A stretch of DNA of 64,000 bases from Mitsuaria sp. GD03876 (lineage in GTDB: Bacteria > Pseudomonadota > Gammaproteobacteria > Burkholderiales > Burkholderiaceae_C), in assembly GCF_029840635.1 (NCBI RefSeq), contig NZ_JAOCCU010000023.1, forward strand, positions 1 to 64,000, read 5' to 3'. Made by a program: the position numbers and the translations under genes. Positions 1-8,662 of this stretch are shown piece by piece (the first letter of the stretch is position 1; the number at the start of each line of letters is the position of its first letter). The notes below the pieces were generated by a model. That model ran no database searches. It was not told the DNA's origin and saw only the letters and a program-made list of their open reading frames with translations.

Positions 1-2
1 CC

Positions 3-1547
3 GGCGGCGTGGCCGCGCTGCCGCTGCCCGGCGACGCGCAGGCCGCGCGTTTCCTCGCGCAGGCCGGCTTCGCCGCGAGCGAGACCGACATCGCCGCGCT
101 GAAGTCCATCGGCTACTCGGCCTGGCTGGACCTGCAGTTCATCGCGCCGCGCACCGAGACGCACTGGGACTGGGTCGTGCGCAACGGCTACGCGGTCGAC
201 GCCAACAAGTACTACTACTACAACGGCTTCTACAACAGCGTCTGGCGCAAGTTCATCGCCTCGCCGGACCAGCTGCGCCAGCGCATGGTGCTGGCGCTGT
301 CGGAGATCTTCGTCGTCTCCGCGCTGGGGTTCGACTTCGGGTGGCGGACGATGGCGATGGCCGCCTACGCCGACGTGCTCGAGGAAAACGCCTTCGGCAC
401 CTTCCGCGGCCTGCTGGAGGCGGTGGCGCTGTCGCCGGCGATGGGCGCCTACCTGGCGATGCGCGGCAGCAAGAAGGAAGACGGCAAGGGCCGCCAGCCC
501 GATGAGAACTTCGCCCGCGAGGTGATGCAGCTGTTCACGCTCGGCCTGGTGAAGCTGAACCTGGACGGCAGCGTGCAGACCAGCGCCGGCCAGCCGGTCG
601 AGACCTATGACCAGGCGACCGTCACGCAGATGGCGCGCGCCTTCACCGGCTGGGACTTCGACGCCGCCGGCAACGCGGGTGGCGCCGAGTACGGCGTGAT
701 GCGCCGCCCGATGGTGCACAACGCGGCCAACTTCTCCAGCGGCGCCAAGACGGTGCTCGGCACGACGATCCCGGCGAGCGCCGACGGCCCGGCCGCGCTG
801 CGCCAGGCGTTGGACGTGCTGGCGAATCATCCGAACGTCGGCCCGTTCTTCGGCCGGCAACTGATCCAGCGCTTCGTCTGCTCGAACCCGAGCGCCGCCT
901 ACGTGCAGCGCGTGGCGCAGGCGTTCAACGACAACGGGCAGGGCGTCCGCGGCGACCTGAAGGCCGTGCTGCGCGCGGTGCTGCTGGATCCGGAGGCGCG
1001 GCTGGTCGACGCCGGCGCCGGCAACTCGGGCAAGTTGCGCGAGCCGGTGCTGCGTTTCGTGCAGGTGGCGCGCAACGTGGCGCTGAGCTCGGCCGGGCAG
1101 TGGACGATCTTCGAGACCACCGACGCGGAGACGCGGCTCGGCCAGAGTCCGTTCTTCAGCCCGTCGGTCTTCAACTTCTTCCGGCCGGGCTACGTGCCGC
1201 CGAACTCGGCGATGACCGCGGCCGGCGTGACCGCGCCGGAGTTCCAGCTGGTCAACGAGGTGACCGTCACCGGCTACCTCAACTTCATGCAGAAGCTGCT
1301 GACCGACGGCCTCGGCGACGCGAAGCCGGATTTCAGCGCCGACCTGGCGCTGGCCGGCGACGCCCGCGCGCTGGTGGCGCGCCAGGCCTTGCTGCTGGGC
1401 GGCGGCGGCGTGTCCGACGCGACGCAGCAGCGCATCGCCACCGCGGTCGGGACCATCCCGGCCGCCAGCGACGCCGGCAAGCTCAACCGCGCCCGCGCCG
1501 GCTGGATGCTGCTGCTCGCCTGCCCCGAGTACCAGGTGCAGAAGTAG
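3..1547 (+). CDS. DUF1800 family protein (5' end outside window)
   Basis: The reading frame is open to the left edge, so the true start and any signal peptide lie upstream; the first visible GTG is at position 9. The product begins with the usual DUF1800 opening (AARFLAQAGF, then WLDLQF) and keeps family motifs such as ENFAREVMQLFTLGL, FTGWDF and SVFNFFRPGY. The family is of unknown biochemical role and is typically encoded directly before an exported DUF1501 protein, as here (93 bases apart). About 510 residues are visible. Family call is firm; function is not known. Confidence 0.9.
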   Translation, partial: GGVAALPLPGDAQAARFLAQAGFAASETDIAALKSIGYSAWLDLQFIAPRTETHWDWVVRNGYAVDANKYYYYNGFYNSVWRKFIASPDQLRQRMVLALSEIFVVSALGFDFGWRTMAMAAYADVLEENAFGTFRGLLEAVALSPAMGAYLAMRGSKKEDGKGRQPDENFAREVMQLFTLGLVKLNLDGSVQTSAGQPVETYDQATVTQMARAFTGWDFDAAGNAGGAEYGVMRRPMVHNAANFSSGAKTVLGTTIPASADGPAALRQALDVLANHPNVGPFFGRQLIQRFVCSNPSAAYVQRVAQAFNDNGQGVRGDLKAVLRAVLLDPEARLVDAGAGNSGKLREPVLRFVQVARNVALSSAGQWTIFETTDAETRLGQSPFFSPSVFNFFRPGYVPPNSAMTAAGVTAPEFQLVNEVTVTGYLNFMQKLLTDGLGDAKPDFSADLALAGDARALVARQALLLGGGGVSDATQQRIATAVGTIPAASDAGKLNRARAGWMLLLACPEYQVQK

Positions 1548-1639
1548 GCCGCGGCATCGACGCGCCGCCTCACCCCTGCCTCACCGCTTCACCGCCTCAC
1601 CGCCGCCGCGTCGTCCGCGGCGGTCTTCGGAGTCTCCCC

Positions 1640-3028
1640 GTGGCCCACGTTTCCAAGCTTCCTTCCCTGCATCGTCGCGAGTTCCTCAAGCGCGCCTCGG
1701 CGCTGTCGGCCGTCGGCGCCGCCGCGCCCTGGGCGCTGCAACTCGGCGCGATCGGCGACGCCGCCGCCGCGACCACGAGCGGCGGCTACAAGGCGCTGGT
1801 GTGCGTGTTCCTGTACGGCGGCAACGACTACGGCAACACCGTGATCCCCTACGACAGCGCCAGCCATCAGGCCTACACCGCCATCCGGCCGTCGCTGGCG
1901 ATCGCGCGCGACGCGCTCGCGGGGACCGCGCTCGCGCCCTCCGTGGCCTTGCCCGACGGCCGCGAGATGGCGCTGGCGCCGGGCCTGTCGGCGATCAAGC
2001 CGGTCTTCGACGCCGGCCGCCTGGCGGTGATGCTCAACATCGGCACGCTGATGGCGCCCACGACGCTGGGCCAGTACAAGGCCGGCGCGGTGCCGCTGCC
2101 GCCCAAGCTGTTCTCGCACAACGACCAGGCCAGCCTCTGGCAGTCCTCCCACGTGGAAGGCGCCCGCACCGGCTGGGGCGGCCGCATGGCCGACCTGATG
2201 CTGTCGGCCAACGGGCGCTCGGCGCTGACCTGCATCAATGTCTCGGGCAACGCGATCTTCCAGGCCGGCGACAGCGCCTTCCAGTACCAGATGGGCACCG
2301 GCGGCAAGCAGGCGATCGCCGGCATCGGCGGCGCGCTGTTCGGGTCGTCGGCCTGTGCCAGCCTGCTGAAGTCGCTGATCACCGAGGACCGCGCCCATGC
2401 GATGGAAGGCGAGCTCAACCGCGTGACCGCCCGGTCGATCGACCTGCAGTCGACGATCTCGAGCGCGCTGGCCGGCGGCGCGACGCTGTCGACCGCCTTC
2501 GCCGCCGACGCGCTGGCGCAGCAGCTGCGCATGGTCGCCCGGCTGATCGCGGCCCGCTCGTCGCTGGGCACGACGCGGCAGGTGTTCTTCGTCTCGGCCG
2601 GCGGTTTCGACCTGCACGACAACCTGTCGACGCGGCATCCGGCGCTGATGCAGCAGGTCGGCGGCGCGATGGCCAGCTTCGACGCGGCGCTGCGGGACCT
2701 CGGCATCGCGGACCAGGTCACGGCGTTCACGGCGTCGGATTTCGGCCGCACGCTCAGCAGCAACGGCGACGGCACCGACCACGGCTGGGGCTCGCACCAC
2801 CTCGTGATGGGCGGGGCGGTCAAGGGCGGGCGCTTCTACGGCACGGCGCCGTCGGTGAGCGTCAACGGCCCGGACGACGTCGGCCAGGGCCGGCTGCTGC
2901 CGACGACCTCGGTGGACCAGCTGGCCTCGACGCTGGCGCTGTGGATGGGCGTGCCGGCGACGGACCTGCGCACGGTGCTGCCCAACATCGGCAACTTCGC
3001 CGCGCCGGACCTCGGATTCATGGCCTGA
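1640..3028 (+). CDS. DUF1501 family exported protein
   Basis: Predicted 462 residues from a GTG start at 1640. The N-terminus carries a twin-arginine signal (RREFLKRASALSAVGAAAP), so export of a folded protein through Tat is likely. Later blocks such as FLYGGNDYGNTVIPY, LFSHNDQ, FVSAGGFDLHDN, FTASDFGRTLSSNGDGTDHG and HLVMGG are typical of DUF1501, which belongs to the alkaline-phosphatase/sulfatase-like superfamily. It follows the DUF1800 gene in the same orientation and is probably co-transcribed with it. The two are widely paired in proteobacteria but the reaction is unknown. An in-frame upstream extension to 1100 overlaps the DUF1800 gene and is rejected. Confidence 0.88.
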   Translation: MAHVSKLPSLHRREFLKRASALSAVGAAAPWALQLGAIGDAAAATTSGGYKALVCVFLYGGNDYGNTVIPYDSASHQAYTAIRPSLAIARDALAGTALAPSVALPDGREMALAPGLSAIKPVFDAGRLAVMLNIGTLMAPTTLGQYKAGAVPLPPKLFSHNDQASLWQSSHVEGARTGWGGRMADLMLSANGRSALTCINVSGNAIFQAGDSAFQYQMGTGGKQAIAGIGGALFGSSACASLLKSLITEDRAHAMEGELNRVTARSIDLQSTISSALAGGATLSTAFAADALAQQLRMVARLIAARSSLGTTRQVFFVSAGGFDLHDNLSTRHPALMQQVGGAMASFDAALRDLGIADQVTAFTASDFGRTLSSNGDGTDHGWGSHHLVMGGAVKGGRFYGTAPSVSVNGPDDVGQGRLLPTTSVDQLASTLALWMGVPATDLRTVLPNIGNFAAPDLGFMA

Positions 3029-3234
3029 GGCGGACGGCGGCGCGCGCCCCGGAAAATCGGCGCGCAACCCGACATGCGCGGCCCCCTAGGGCTGGGGGGC
3101 GCCGCGCGGCAAGTTCCGCTACGCAAGTTCCTGACGTTCTCCTAACATCCTCGACAGGCCCCACGCATCCCTCACGGCACGAAGACCGAGGGCGAGACGA
3201 GGGCCGCGTTCCCATCGGATCAGCGGAGGCCGAC

Positions 3235-3898
3235 ATGGACGGAATGCTGGGGAGGAACCCGGAGCTGGCGCGACTCGTCACCTACCGGGGCCCGGAGCGC
3301 CGGCGGGGATCGCCGGACCGGTGGTGGCGCCACGCGCTCGAGGAGATCGACCTGGGGGTCTGTCTCGTCGGCGACGAGGGCCAATTGCTCTACGCCAACA
3401 GCACCGCGCGGCGGCAGCTCGACGACACGTCGCCGCTGCAGCTCGTCGACGGCCAGCTGGTGGCGCTGCAGCGCAACGACCAGCTGCGGCTGGAGAGCGC
3501 TGGCCGACGTGCAACGCGGGCTGCGGCACCTGATCTGCCTTGGGCGCGGCCCGGGGCGGCTGTCGATGTCGGTGCTGCCGCTGCAGGACGGGCACGGCCG
3601 CAGCGCGCAGGCGCTGCTGGTGCTGGGCAAGCGCAACCTCTGCGGCGAGCTGCCGATGCTGGCCTTCGCCCGCGAGCACCAGTTGACCGCCGCCGAGCAG
3701 CAGGTGCTGCAGTCGCTGTGCGCCGGCCTGCAGCCGCAGGAGATCGCGCAGCGCCACGGCGTGGCGATCTCCACGGTCCGCACGCAGATCGCCAGCGTGC
3801 GCGCCAAGACGGCGACCGAAAGCATCCGCGACCTGGTCGCGATGGTGGCCCAGCTGCCGCCGATGCAGGGCGTGCTGCGCGTGGTGGAGCTGCGCTGA
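3235..3898 (+). pseudogene. LuxR-type regulator, frameshifted (PAS-like sensor plus HTH)
   Basis: Two overlapping frames make one recognisable protein of about 220 residues. The first starts at ATG 3235 and reads into a PAS-like stretch (LEEIDLGVCLVGDEGQLLYAN). The second, ending at 3898, contains a LuxR/GerE helix-turn-helix (LTAAEQQVLQSLCAGL, then EIAQRHGVAISTVRTQI). They join near 3496-3500: reading LRLES in the first frame and then LADVQRGLRHL in the second restores the protein if one GC pair is added to the GCGC run there. The change is thus a 2-base loss (or 1-base gain). It could be a real inactivation, a switchable tract, or a sequence error. Target genes are unknown. Confidence 0.7.
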
Positions 3899-3932
3899 AG
3901 TGTCGCGCGCCCGGTGGGCGCGCGAAGGGCTC

Positions 3933-4784
3933 TCAAAGAATCGCCAGGCGTCGAAGCGACGCCACGAGGCGCTCGATGACCTCCGAGAGAGGACACAAGG
4001 GCAGGCGATTCTTCTTCAGGAACGCCAGCCACATGGACGCTTTCACCGGGTTTCGCGCGAATGCCTCGGTCAATCCCGACGGCAGCGCAGCCGACGTCGG
4101 ATCCGGCGGTGGAGTGCCTCGATTGGCGAAGGTGGCTCGAATGGCCGGATGAAGCGCTCGTATGTCGACCTCGTCGTCGTGAAGCAGGATGTCGAGGTCG
4201 TAGTAGTCCTTCATGCGGGTGTTCAAGGCACCGTGCGACCAGATCGCATGCAGCTTCTCCGCGATGGCGGTTGGCTTGGGATACGCCAGGAGTTGAGGCG
4301 GCGGAAGATCGCCGAGCAATGGCGGAAAGGTGACGAACATCGGACCGGGCGTGACGGCATCGCCATGGCCGATGTCGATCTGGATCGGGAGCCGAGCGCG
4401 GGCCAGGTCGCCCATCAGCGTGATGCGGACGACACCGGCCTTCGAGGTGTTGAGGGCGACACCGCGAACGGAGTCCGGATCGAAAGTGACCCCGTCGTCC
4501 GCGGGAACAACGCAGACCTCCTTGAACAACGCGACCAGAAGGTCGACGTCCGTCGGGCTGAAAGCCATGAGGTCAGCGTCGCGCGTGGGACGTCGACGGT
4601 CTTGATACCAAAGCGTGAAGAGCAGAGCGCCTTTGAGCAGGAAGGACTGGTTGTGCCGGGAAATCGACAACCGGTAGAGCAGGCGTTCAAGCCCGAACCG
4701 GGTCGTGAGGAGATTGAAGTCGGCGGTGGGGCTGATCAGATGCTTGAGCCGCGCACGCACCGAGGCGGCGACATTGCGGCTCAT
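3933..4784 (-). CDS. AbiEii-type nucleotidyltransferase toxin
   Basis: Predicted 283 residues. It has the DNA-polymerase-beta-like fold signature of AbiEii/AbiGii toxins: FLLKGALLF (Lys51), RPTRDADLM (Asp69, Asp71), IQIDIGHGD (Asp137), then AIAEKLHAI (Lys177) and RMKDYYDLD (Asp193). The family is the toxin half of type IV abortive-infection systems and is proposed to transfer nucleotides. The start codon overlaps the stop of the upstream antitoxin gene by 4 bases (ATGA), giving coupled translation. An upstream in-frame extension is just antitoxin sequence in another frame. GC content and codon use are lower than in neighbours, suggesting horizontal gain. Confidence 0.88.
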   Translation of the reverse strand: MSRNVAASVRARLKHLISPTADFNLLTTRFGLERLLYRLSISRHNQSFLLKGALLFTLWYQDRRRPTRDADLMAFSPTDVDLLVALFKEVCVVPADDGVTFDPDSVRGVALNTSKAGVVRITLMGDLARARLPIQIDIGHGDAVTPGPMFVTFPPLLGDLPPPQLLAYPKPTAIAEKLHAIWSHGALNTRMKDYYDLDILLHDDEVDIRALHPAIRATFANRGTPPPDPTSAALPSGLTEAFARNPVKASMWLAFLKKNRLPLCPLSEVIERLVASLRRLAIL

Positions 4785-5404
4785 GCGATCAGGCTCTCCA
4801 TGTAGGGACGCATCACGTTGCCCACGCGGTCGACGAGCGCGCAGTGCCAGAGATCGTCCGCTGTGAAGGCCTTCTGCATCCAGCCATCCTTCAAGGCCTC
4901 GATGCCGACATCGAGGCCGACCTTGCTCCGGAACTTGAAGCAGTCGGCGATGGTCTTGGCCACCGAGAACACCGGCACGTTCACGCCGTCGATGTCGTGG
5001 GCCACGACGCCTTCGGCAAACGCCTTCTCCGACATGCGCGTGATCCTGATGGACGGCGCGGCAATGCGCGGAGTCGGAGCATTGGAGGGCAGGGCGATCC
5101 AGACTTCGAATGGCTGTTGCGATCCGATCTCGTGGAAACGCAGCGCGGACATGAGGCAAACAACCGCGTTCGGCACGCGGGCGCAGACCTCCGCGAGCGA
5201 CACGTGTTCCGAGTGGTCCCGATCAGGGAGGGCGTAAAGGCCGTGGCTGACGCGTTCGAGTTTGTCGGCTCGCACCATCCGGCTCAACACCATCGACGGA
5301 ATCCCCTCCTCGACCACCTCGCGGGCGCGCAGCAGCGATCGACGTCGCGCCAGGGCGAGCACGGCCTCTTCATGGGACGGCGGGGGAGGCGGACGACGCG
5401 GCAT
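4781..5404 (-). CDS. AbiEi-type antitoxin / transcriptional regulator
   Basis: Predicted 207 residues from ATG 5404 (MPRRPPPPP); ATG 5434 is an alternative, and neither has a convincing ribosome site. The N-terminal region (AREVVEEGIPSMVLSRMVRADKLERVSHGLYALPD) is the winged-helix domain typical of AbiEi antitoxins; the remainder (PNAVVCLMSALRFHEIG, VAKTIADCFKFRSKVG) is the conserved C-terminal domain. AbiEi proteins neutralise AbiEii and repress their own promoter through inverted repeats; a candidate operator lies just upstream. It is coupled by a 4-base overlap to the toxin gene. Probably anti-phage and/or stabilising; this is by family only. Confidence 0.85.
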   Translation of the reverse strand: MPRRPPPPPSHEEAVLALARRRSLLRAREVVEEGIPSMVLSRMVRADKLERVSHGLYALPDRDHSEHVSLAEVCARVPNAVVCLMSALRFHEIGSQQPFEVWIALPSNAPTPRIAAPSIRITRMSEKAFAEGVVAHDIDGVNVPVFSVAKTIADCFKFRSKVGLDVGIEALKDGWMQKAFTADDLWHCALVDRVGNVMRPYMESLIA

Positions 5405-5440
5405 CCAGGTCGGTGTGTTGGAAAAGCAATGCATAAGTCT

Positions 5441-5503
5441 ACAAGTACCTAGAAAACGCAACGACCCGGAGGGCCGTGATGCGATCACGGTGACCGTACT
5501 TGT
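5441..5503 (-). promoter_or_regulatory. Candidate AbiE operator (inverted repeat)
   Basis: ACAAGTAC at 5441-5448 is matched by its exact reverse complement GTACTTGT at 5496-5503, just upstream of the antitoxin gene. AbiEi proteins are known to bind inverted repeats in their own promoter, so this pair is a reasonable operator candidate. The stretch 5420-5450 is also AT-rich compared with the surroundings, as expected for a promoter. Confidence 0.45.
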
Positions 5504-5608
5504 CGGCCGGTTCCCCGGCCATGACTCATTCGCTGGCGATGCGCGCGCGCCTTCCAGCAATTCCAGTGAAACGCTGACCGAACCCTCGGGCCGATCGCCC
5601 GCGACACG

Positions 5609-6301
5609 TCATCCCGACGTCGGCGGCACGCCCTTGGCGATCTCCCGCGGCGTCTGCCCGAGCAGCCGCTTCAGCGAATGCGACAGGTGCGCCTGGTCGG
5701 TGAAGCCGAGCTCCGCGGCGACGTGGGACGCGGGCAGTCCCCGGCGCAGCAGCGCCGCCGCCTCGTGCGCGCGGGCGATCTGCTGCAGCGCCTTGGGGCC
5801 GAGCCCCGCCACCTCCGCGAAGTGCCGCTGGATGCTGCGCTCGTCGAGCCGCTGCCGCGCGCCCTGCAGCGTGCGCATCACCACCGGATCGCGCTCCAGC
5901 ACGCCCCGCCGGGCCAACGCCGCGACCAGGTGCTCGGCGTTGTCGAAGGACGGGATCTCGAAACGCTCCTGGCCGATGTGGAAGCGCCCCGCCGCGTCGA
6001 CCGGGCAGGGCACGCCCTGGCTCACCAGCAGCCGCCCCGGCAGGTGCGGCATGTAGACCTCGGGCCGGAAGGCGATCGACAGGATCTCGTCGCCCGCCCG
6101 GCTCTCGACGACCAGCGGCGCCGTGATCTGGCCGGTCTGGATCACCATCGCCGGACCGTCTCCGCGCCGGATGAACAGCAGGTCCCAGGAGCCGTCCGGC
6201 AGGGCCATCTCGCAGCCGTCCGCGCGATGGCGGACCCGGCGGATCTTCGCCACCAGGGGCGAGTCCGCCGGTCGTTCCTCCTCAGCGATCGATCCTTCCA
6301 T
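5609..6301 (-). CDS. AraC family transcriptional regulator
   Basis: Predicted 230 residues. The C-terminal part carries the AraC double helix-turn-helix pattern (LDERSIQRHFAEVAGLGPKAL; ASHVAAELGFTDQAHLSHSLKRLLGQTPREI). The N-terminal part (SWDLLFIRRGDGPAMV, then ILSIAFRPEVY) resembles the sensor domain of AraC proteins of the DUF6597 type; the ligand is unknown. Its start lies inside the end of the epoxide hydrolase gene (20-base overlap), so the two are almost surely one transcript, and the regulator may control that gene. Confidence 0.85.
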   Translation of the reverse strand: MEGSIAEEERPADSPLVAKIRRVRHRADGCEMALPDGSWDLLFIRRGDGPAMVIQTGQITAPLVVESRAGDEILSIAFRPEVYMPHLPGRLLVSQGVPCPVDAAGRFHIGQERFEIPSFDNAEHLVAALARRGVLERDPVVMRTLQGARQRLDERSIQRHFAEVAGLGPKALQQIARAHEAAALLRRGLPASHVAAELGFTDQAHLSHSLKRLLGQTPREIAKGVPPTSG

Positions 6302-7451
6302 CAACGGCCTCTCGCGCGCGCAGCGCGCCGAAGAAGCGGCGGAGATCGTCCACGACCAGTCCGGGATCGGACTCGTTGGCGAAGTGCCCGCCGCGGGGCA
6401 TCTCCGTCCACTGTACCAACCGGCTGTGCGAGCGCTCCACGAACTTGCGGACCGAGCGGAAGTCGTCCGGGAACACCGCCACCGCCGTCGGCGTCGGGTT
6501 GGGCAGGTCGCGATAACCGGCGCCGGTGGCGACGTTGGCGAAGTACATCTCCGCCGCCTGGCCGCCGGTGCCGGTGAACCAGTACAGCGACACATGCGTC
6601 AGGAACCGGTCGCGGTCGACCTCGGCCACGCGTTCCCCCTCGAAGCCGAAGAACAGCTCCGCGTTCCAGCTGAGCAGCGCGGCCGGCGAGTCCACCAGCC
6701 CGTAGGCCAGCGTGCCGGGGCGCTTGGACTGGATGTCGACATAACCGGCGTACTTGCGGAAGTAGTCCAGCCGTTCGAAACCGGCCATCTCGAAGGGCGT
6801 GAGCCCCTCCATCTCGCCGGGCGCGCCGGTGGGGAACGCGAACACCTGCTGCACATGGACGCCGACCAGGCCCTCCGGCGCGAGGATGCCGAGCTCGCGC
6901 GACACCAGCGCGCCGCCGTCGCCGCCCTGCGCGCCGTAGCGGGAGTAACCCAGCCGCTTCATCAGCGTGTCCCAGGCCGCCGCGATGCGCGCGGCGTCCC
7001 ACCCCGCCGACGCCAGCGGCGAGGACAGGCCCATGCCAGGCACCGAGGGGATCACGACGTCGAAGGCCGGGGCGCCGTCCCGGCCATGCGCGCGCGGGTT
7101 CGTCAGCGGACCGATCAGGTCCAGGTACTCGGCGGGGGTGCTGGGCCAGCCATGCGTCAGGATCAGCGGGAACGCGTCCGGCTCGGGCGACTTCACGTGG
7201 ATGAAGTGGACCGGCTGGCCGTCGATCTCGGTCATGAACTGCGGCAACTGGTTGAGACGGGCTTCCTGGGCGCGCCAGTCGAAGCCGTCGCGCCAGTAGT
7301 CGGCCAGCTCCCGCACCAGCGACAGCGCCTGCCCGTGGCTGAAGTCCTCGACGACCGGACGCGGCCAGCGCGTGGCGGCCAGCCGCAGGCGCAGGTCGTC
7401 CAGCTGGGATTGGGGGATCTCGATCCGGAACGGGCGGATGTCGGTGGTCAT
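6282..7451 (-). CDS. Epoxide hydrolase (alpha/beta hydrolase with EHN domain)
   Basis: Predicted 389 residues starting MTTDIRPFRIEIP. The N-terminal EHN domain (about residues 1-110, ending QFMTEIDGQPVHFIHV) is that of microsomal-type epoxide hydrolases. The catalytic domain shows the oxyanion motif HGWPST, the nucleophile-elbow aspartate in YGAQGGDGG, and the histidine region GGHFANESDP. It should open an epoxide by water addition to a diol; the substrate is not predictable. The ATG at 7451 follows a weak ribosome site and a 160-base gap shared with the divergent deaminase gene. It is followed by the overlapping AraC gene. Confidence 0.88.
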   Translation of the reverse strand: MTTDIRPFRIEIPQSQLDDLRLRLAATRWPRPVVEDFSHGQALSLVRELADYWRDGFDWRAQEARLNQLPQFMTEIDGQPVHFIHVKSPEPDAFPLILTHGWPSTPAEYLDLIGPLTNPRAHGRDGAPAFDVVIPSVPGMGLSSPLASAGWDAARIAAAWDTLMKRLGYSRYGAQGGDGGALVSRELGILAPEGLVGVHVQQVFAFPTGAPGEMEGLTPFEMAGFERLDYFRKYAGYVDIQSKRPGTLAYGLVDSPAALLSWNAELFFGFEGERVAEVDRDRFLTHVSLYWFTGTGGQAAEMYFANVATGAGYRDLPNPTPTAVAVFPDDFRSVRKFVERSHSRLVQWTEMPRGGHFANESDPGLVVDDLRRFFGALRAREAVDGRIDR

Positions 7452-7612
7452 CGGGGACTCCTTGCGGGGGTGGTGGTCGATGGACGGACTGTCCAGCAAC
7501 GCGCCCGCCCGGTCTTGTAGAAAACCGACACGGCGGGCCCGGAACGCCCCGCGCGGGCGCTCCACTACACTTCTCCGCCTTCGCCCCCGACCCACCGCTC
7601 ATTGCCTCCGCC

Positions 7613-8134
7613 ATGGACAACCATTCGCTGATCGACTGGCATTCGATGTTCATGGGCGTGGCCCTGCTGGCCAGCGCCCGATCCAAGGACAGCCGCAAGC
7701 GCAACGGCGCCTGCATCGCGAGCCCGGACTACAAGATCGTCGGGGTCGGCTACAACGGCCTGCCGCGCGGCTGCGACGATACCGATCCCGCCTACTGGTC
7801 CGACGACGACGCCGATCCGGCCAATTCGCGCCACAGCTACATCGTCCACGCCGAGGTCAACGCGATCCTCAACTGCGTGGTGCTGCCGCTGACCGGCAGC
7901 ACGATCTACACGACGCAGTACCCGTGCCCGCGCTGCGTGCAATCGATCATCCAGGTCGGCATCCAGCGCGTCGTCTTCCTGGAGAAGAAGGACCACCAGG
8001 TCGGCTTGAACGCGGCCTCGGCCAAGATGCTGGTCGACGCCCGCGTCGACGTGCTGGCGCTGAGCGAGCTCGACGTGCCCGCCGCCGCGTGGTGCAACGA
8101 GCTGTCGAGCTTCATCGCCACGCCGCGGCGCTGA
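7613..8134 (+). CDS. dCMP deaminase family protein
   Basis: Predicted 173 residues. The zinc-dependent cytidine deaminase motifs are present: HAEVNAI (His79, Glu81) and PCPRC (Cys105, Cys108), with the substrate-side VGYNGLPRGCDD typical of ComE/dCMP deaminases. The reaction would be dCMP to dUMP, feeding dTMP synthesis. The stretch PAYWSDDDADPANSRHSYIVHAE is slightly longer than in short family members. It stands alone, divergent from the epoxide hydrolase gene. Confidence 0.88.
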   Translation: MDNHSLIDWHSMFMGVALLASARSKDSRKRNGACIASPDYKIVGVGYNGLPRGCDDTDPAYWSDDDADPANSRHSYIVHAEVNAILNCVVLPLTGSTIYTTQYPCPRCVQSIIQVGIQRVVFLEKKDHQVGLNAASAKMLVDARVDVLALSELDVPAAAWCNELSSFIATPRR

Positions 8135-8150
8135 GCGGCGCGGCCGATCG

Positions 8151-8196
8151 CCGGAACTGGGCGGGAAAAGCGGCGCTTTTCCGGCTCAAGTTCCGG
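8151..8196. repeat. Imperfect 21-bp inverted repeat with 3-base loop
   Basis: Left arm 8151-8171 (CCGGAACTGGGCGGGAAAAG C) pairs with right arm 8175-8196 (GCTTTTCCGGCTCAAGTT then CCGG) with a few mismatches. It lies between the deaminase stop and the next small gene. It may end transcription of the first gene or form a leader hairpin for the second; no clean U-tract follows. Confidence 0.6.
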
Positions 8197-8228
8197 GAGT
8201 CGCGGTTCATGATCCCGTCCACGCCGAC

Positions 8229-8552
8229 ATGAATCGTTCCGAGGCCGCCATGCTGACCACCATCCCGCCGCACCTGATGCCTGAAACCGCGCAAGCCCCC
8301 TGGGGCCTGGTGCCGGACCTGGGCCTGACCGTCGCCGGTACCGCCAGCATGGACGAACTGCTGGTGCTGCAGGACCTGATGGCCGACCACGGCCTGACGC
8401 TGCAGCCCACCCGCATGCTCTATGACCGGCTGTACGCGCTGGAACGCCTGTCCGCCGCGCACGCCCGGGGCGACGCTCGGCTGCAGGCCGCCGCGCAGGA
8501 CCTGTTCGACGCCTACCAGCGTCGCGGCGAGTGGATCGGCCTGGTGCACTGA
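8229..8552 (+). CDS. Hypothetical protein, 107 aa
   Basis: I do not recognise this protein. It is 107 residues, without signal peptide or membrane segment, and looks soluble and helical in its second half (DELLVLQDLMADHGLTLQPTRMLYDRLYALERLSAAHARGD). Codon use and third-position GC match the neighbours, and it is followed directly by a strong terminator hairpin, which supports it being real. A second ATG lies 7 codons in (MLTTIPPHL). Confidence 0.65.
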   Translation: MNRSEAAMLTTIPPHLMPETAQAPWGLVPDLGLTVAGTASMDELLVLQDLMADHGLTLQPTRMLYDRLYALERLSAAHARGDARLQAAAQDLFDAYQRRGEWIGLVH

Positions 8553-8573
8553 CCGGCCCGATGCCCCATGACC

Positions 8574-8596
8574 AAGGCGCCCCGAGGGGCGCCTTT
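8574..8596 (+). terminator. Rho-independent terminator
   Basis: A perfect 10-bp stem (AAGGCGCCCC / GGGGCGCCTT) with a 2-base loop, followed by TTG. It lies 21 bases after the stop of the 107-residue gene. Confidence 0.8.
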
Positions 8597-8662
8597 GTCG
8601 TTCCCGCGCGTGGGGCTTTGCGGCCGATGGCTAAGATCGACCGCTCACTTCAGGAGGACCGC

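Noticed and set aside
1801-4152. A 783-residue plus frame from DUF1501 through the LuxR region
   Set aside because: It is the DUF1501 gene read out of frame and then the LuxR sensor frame; only the part from 3235 is meaningful.
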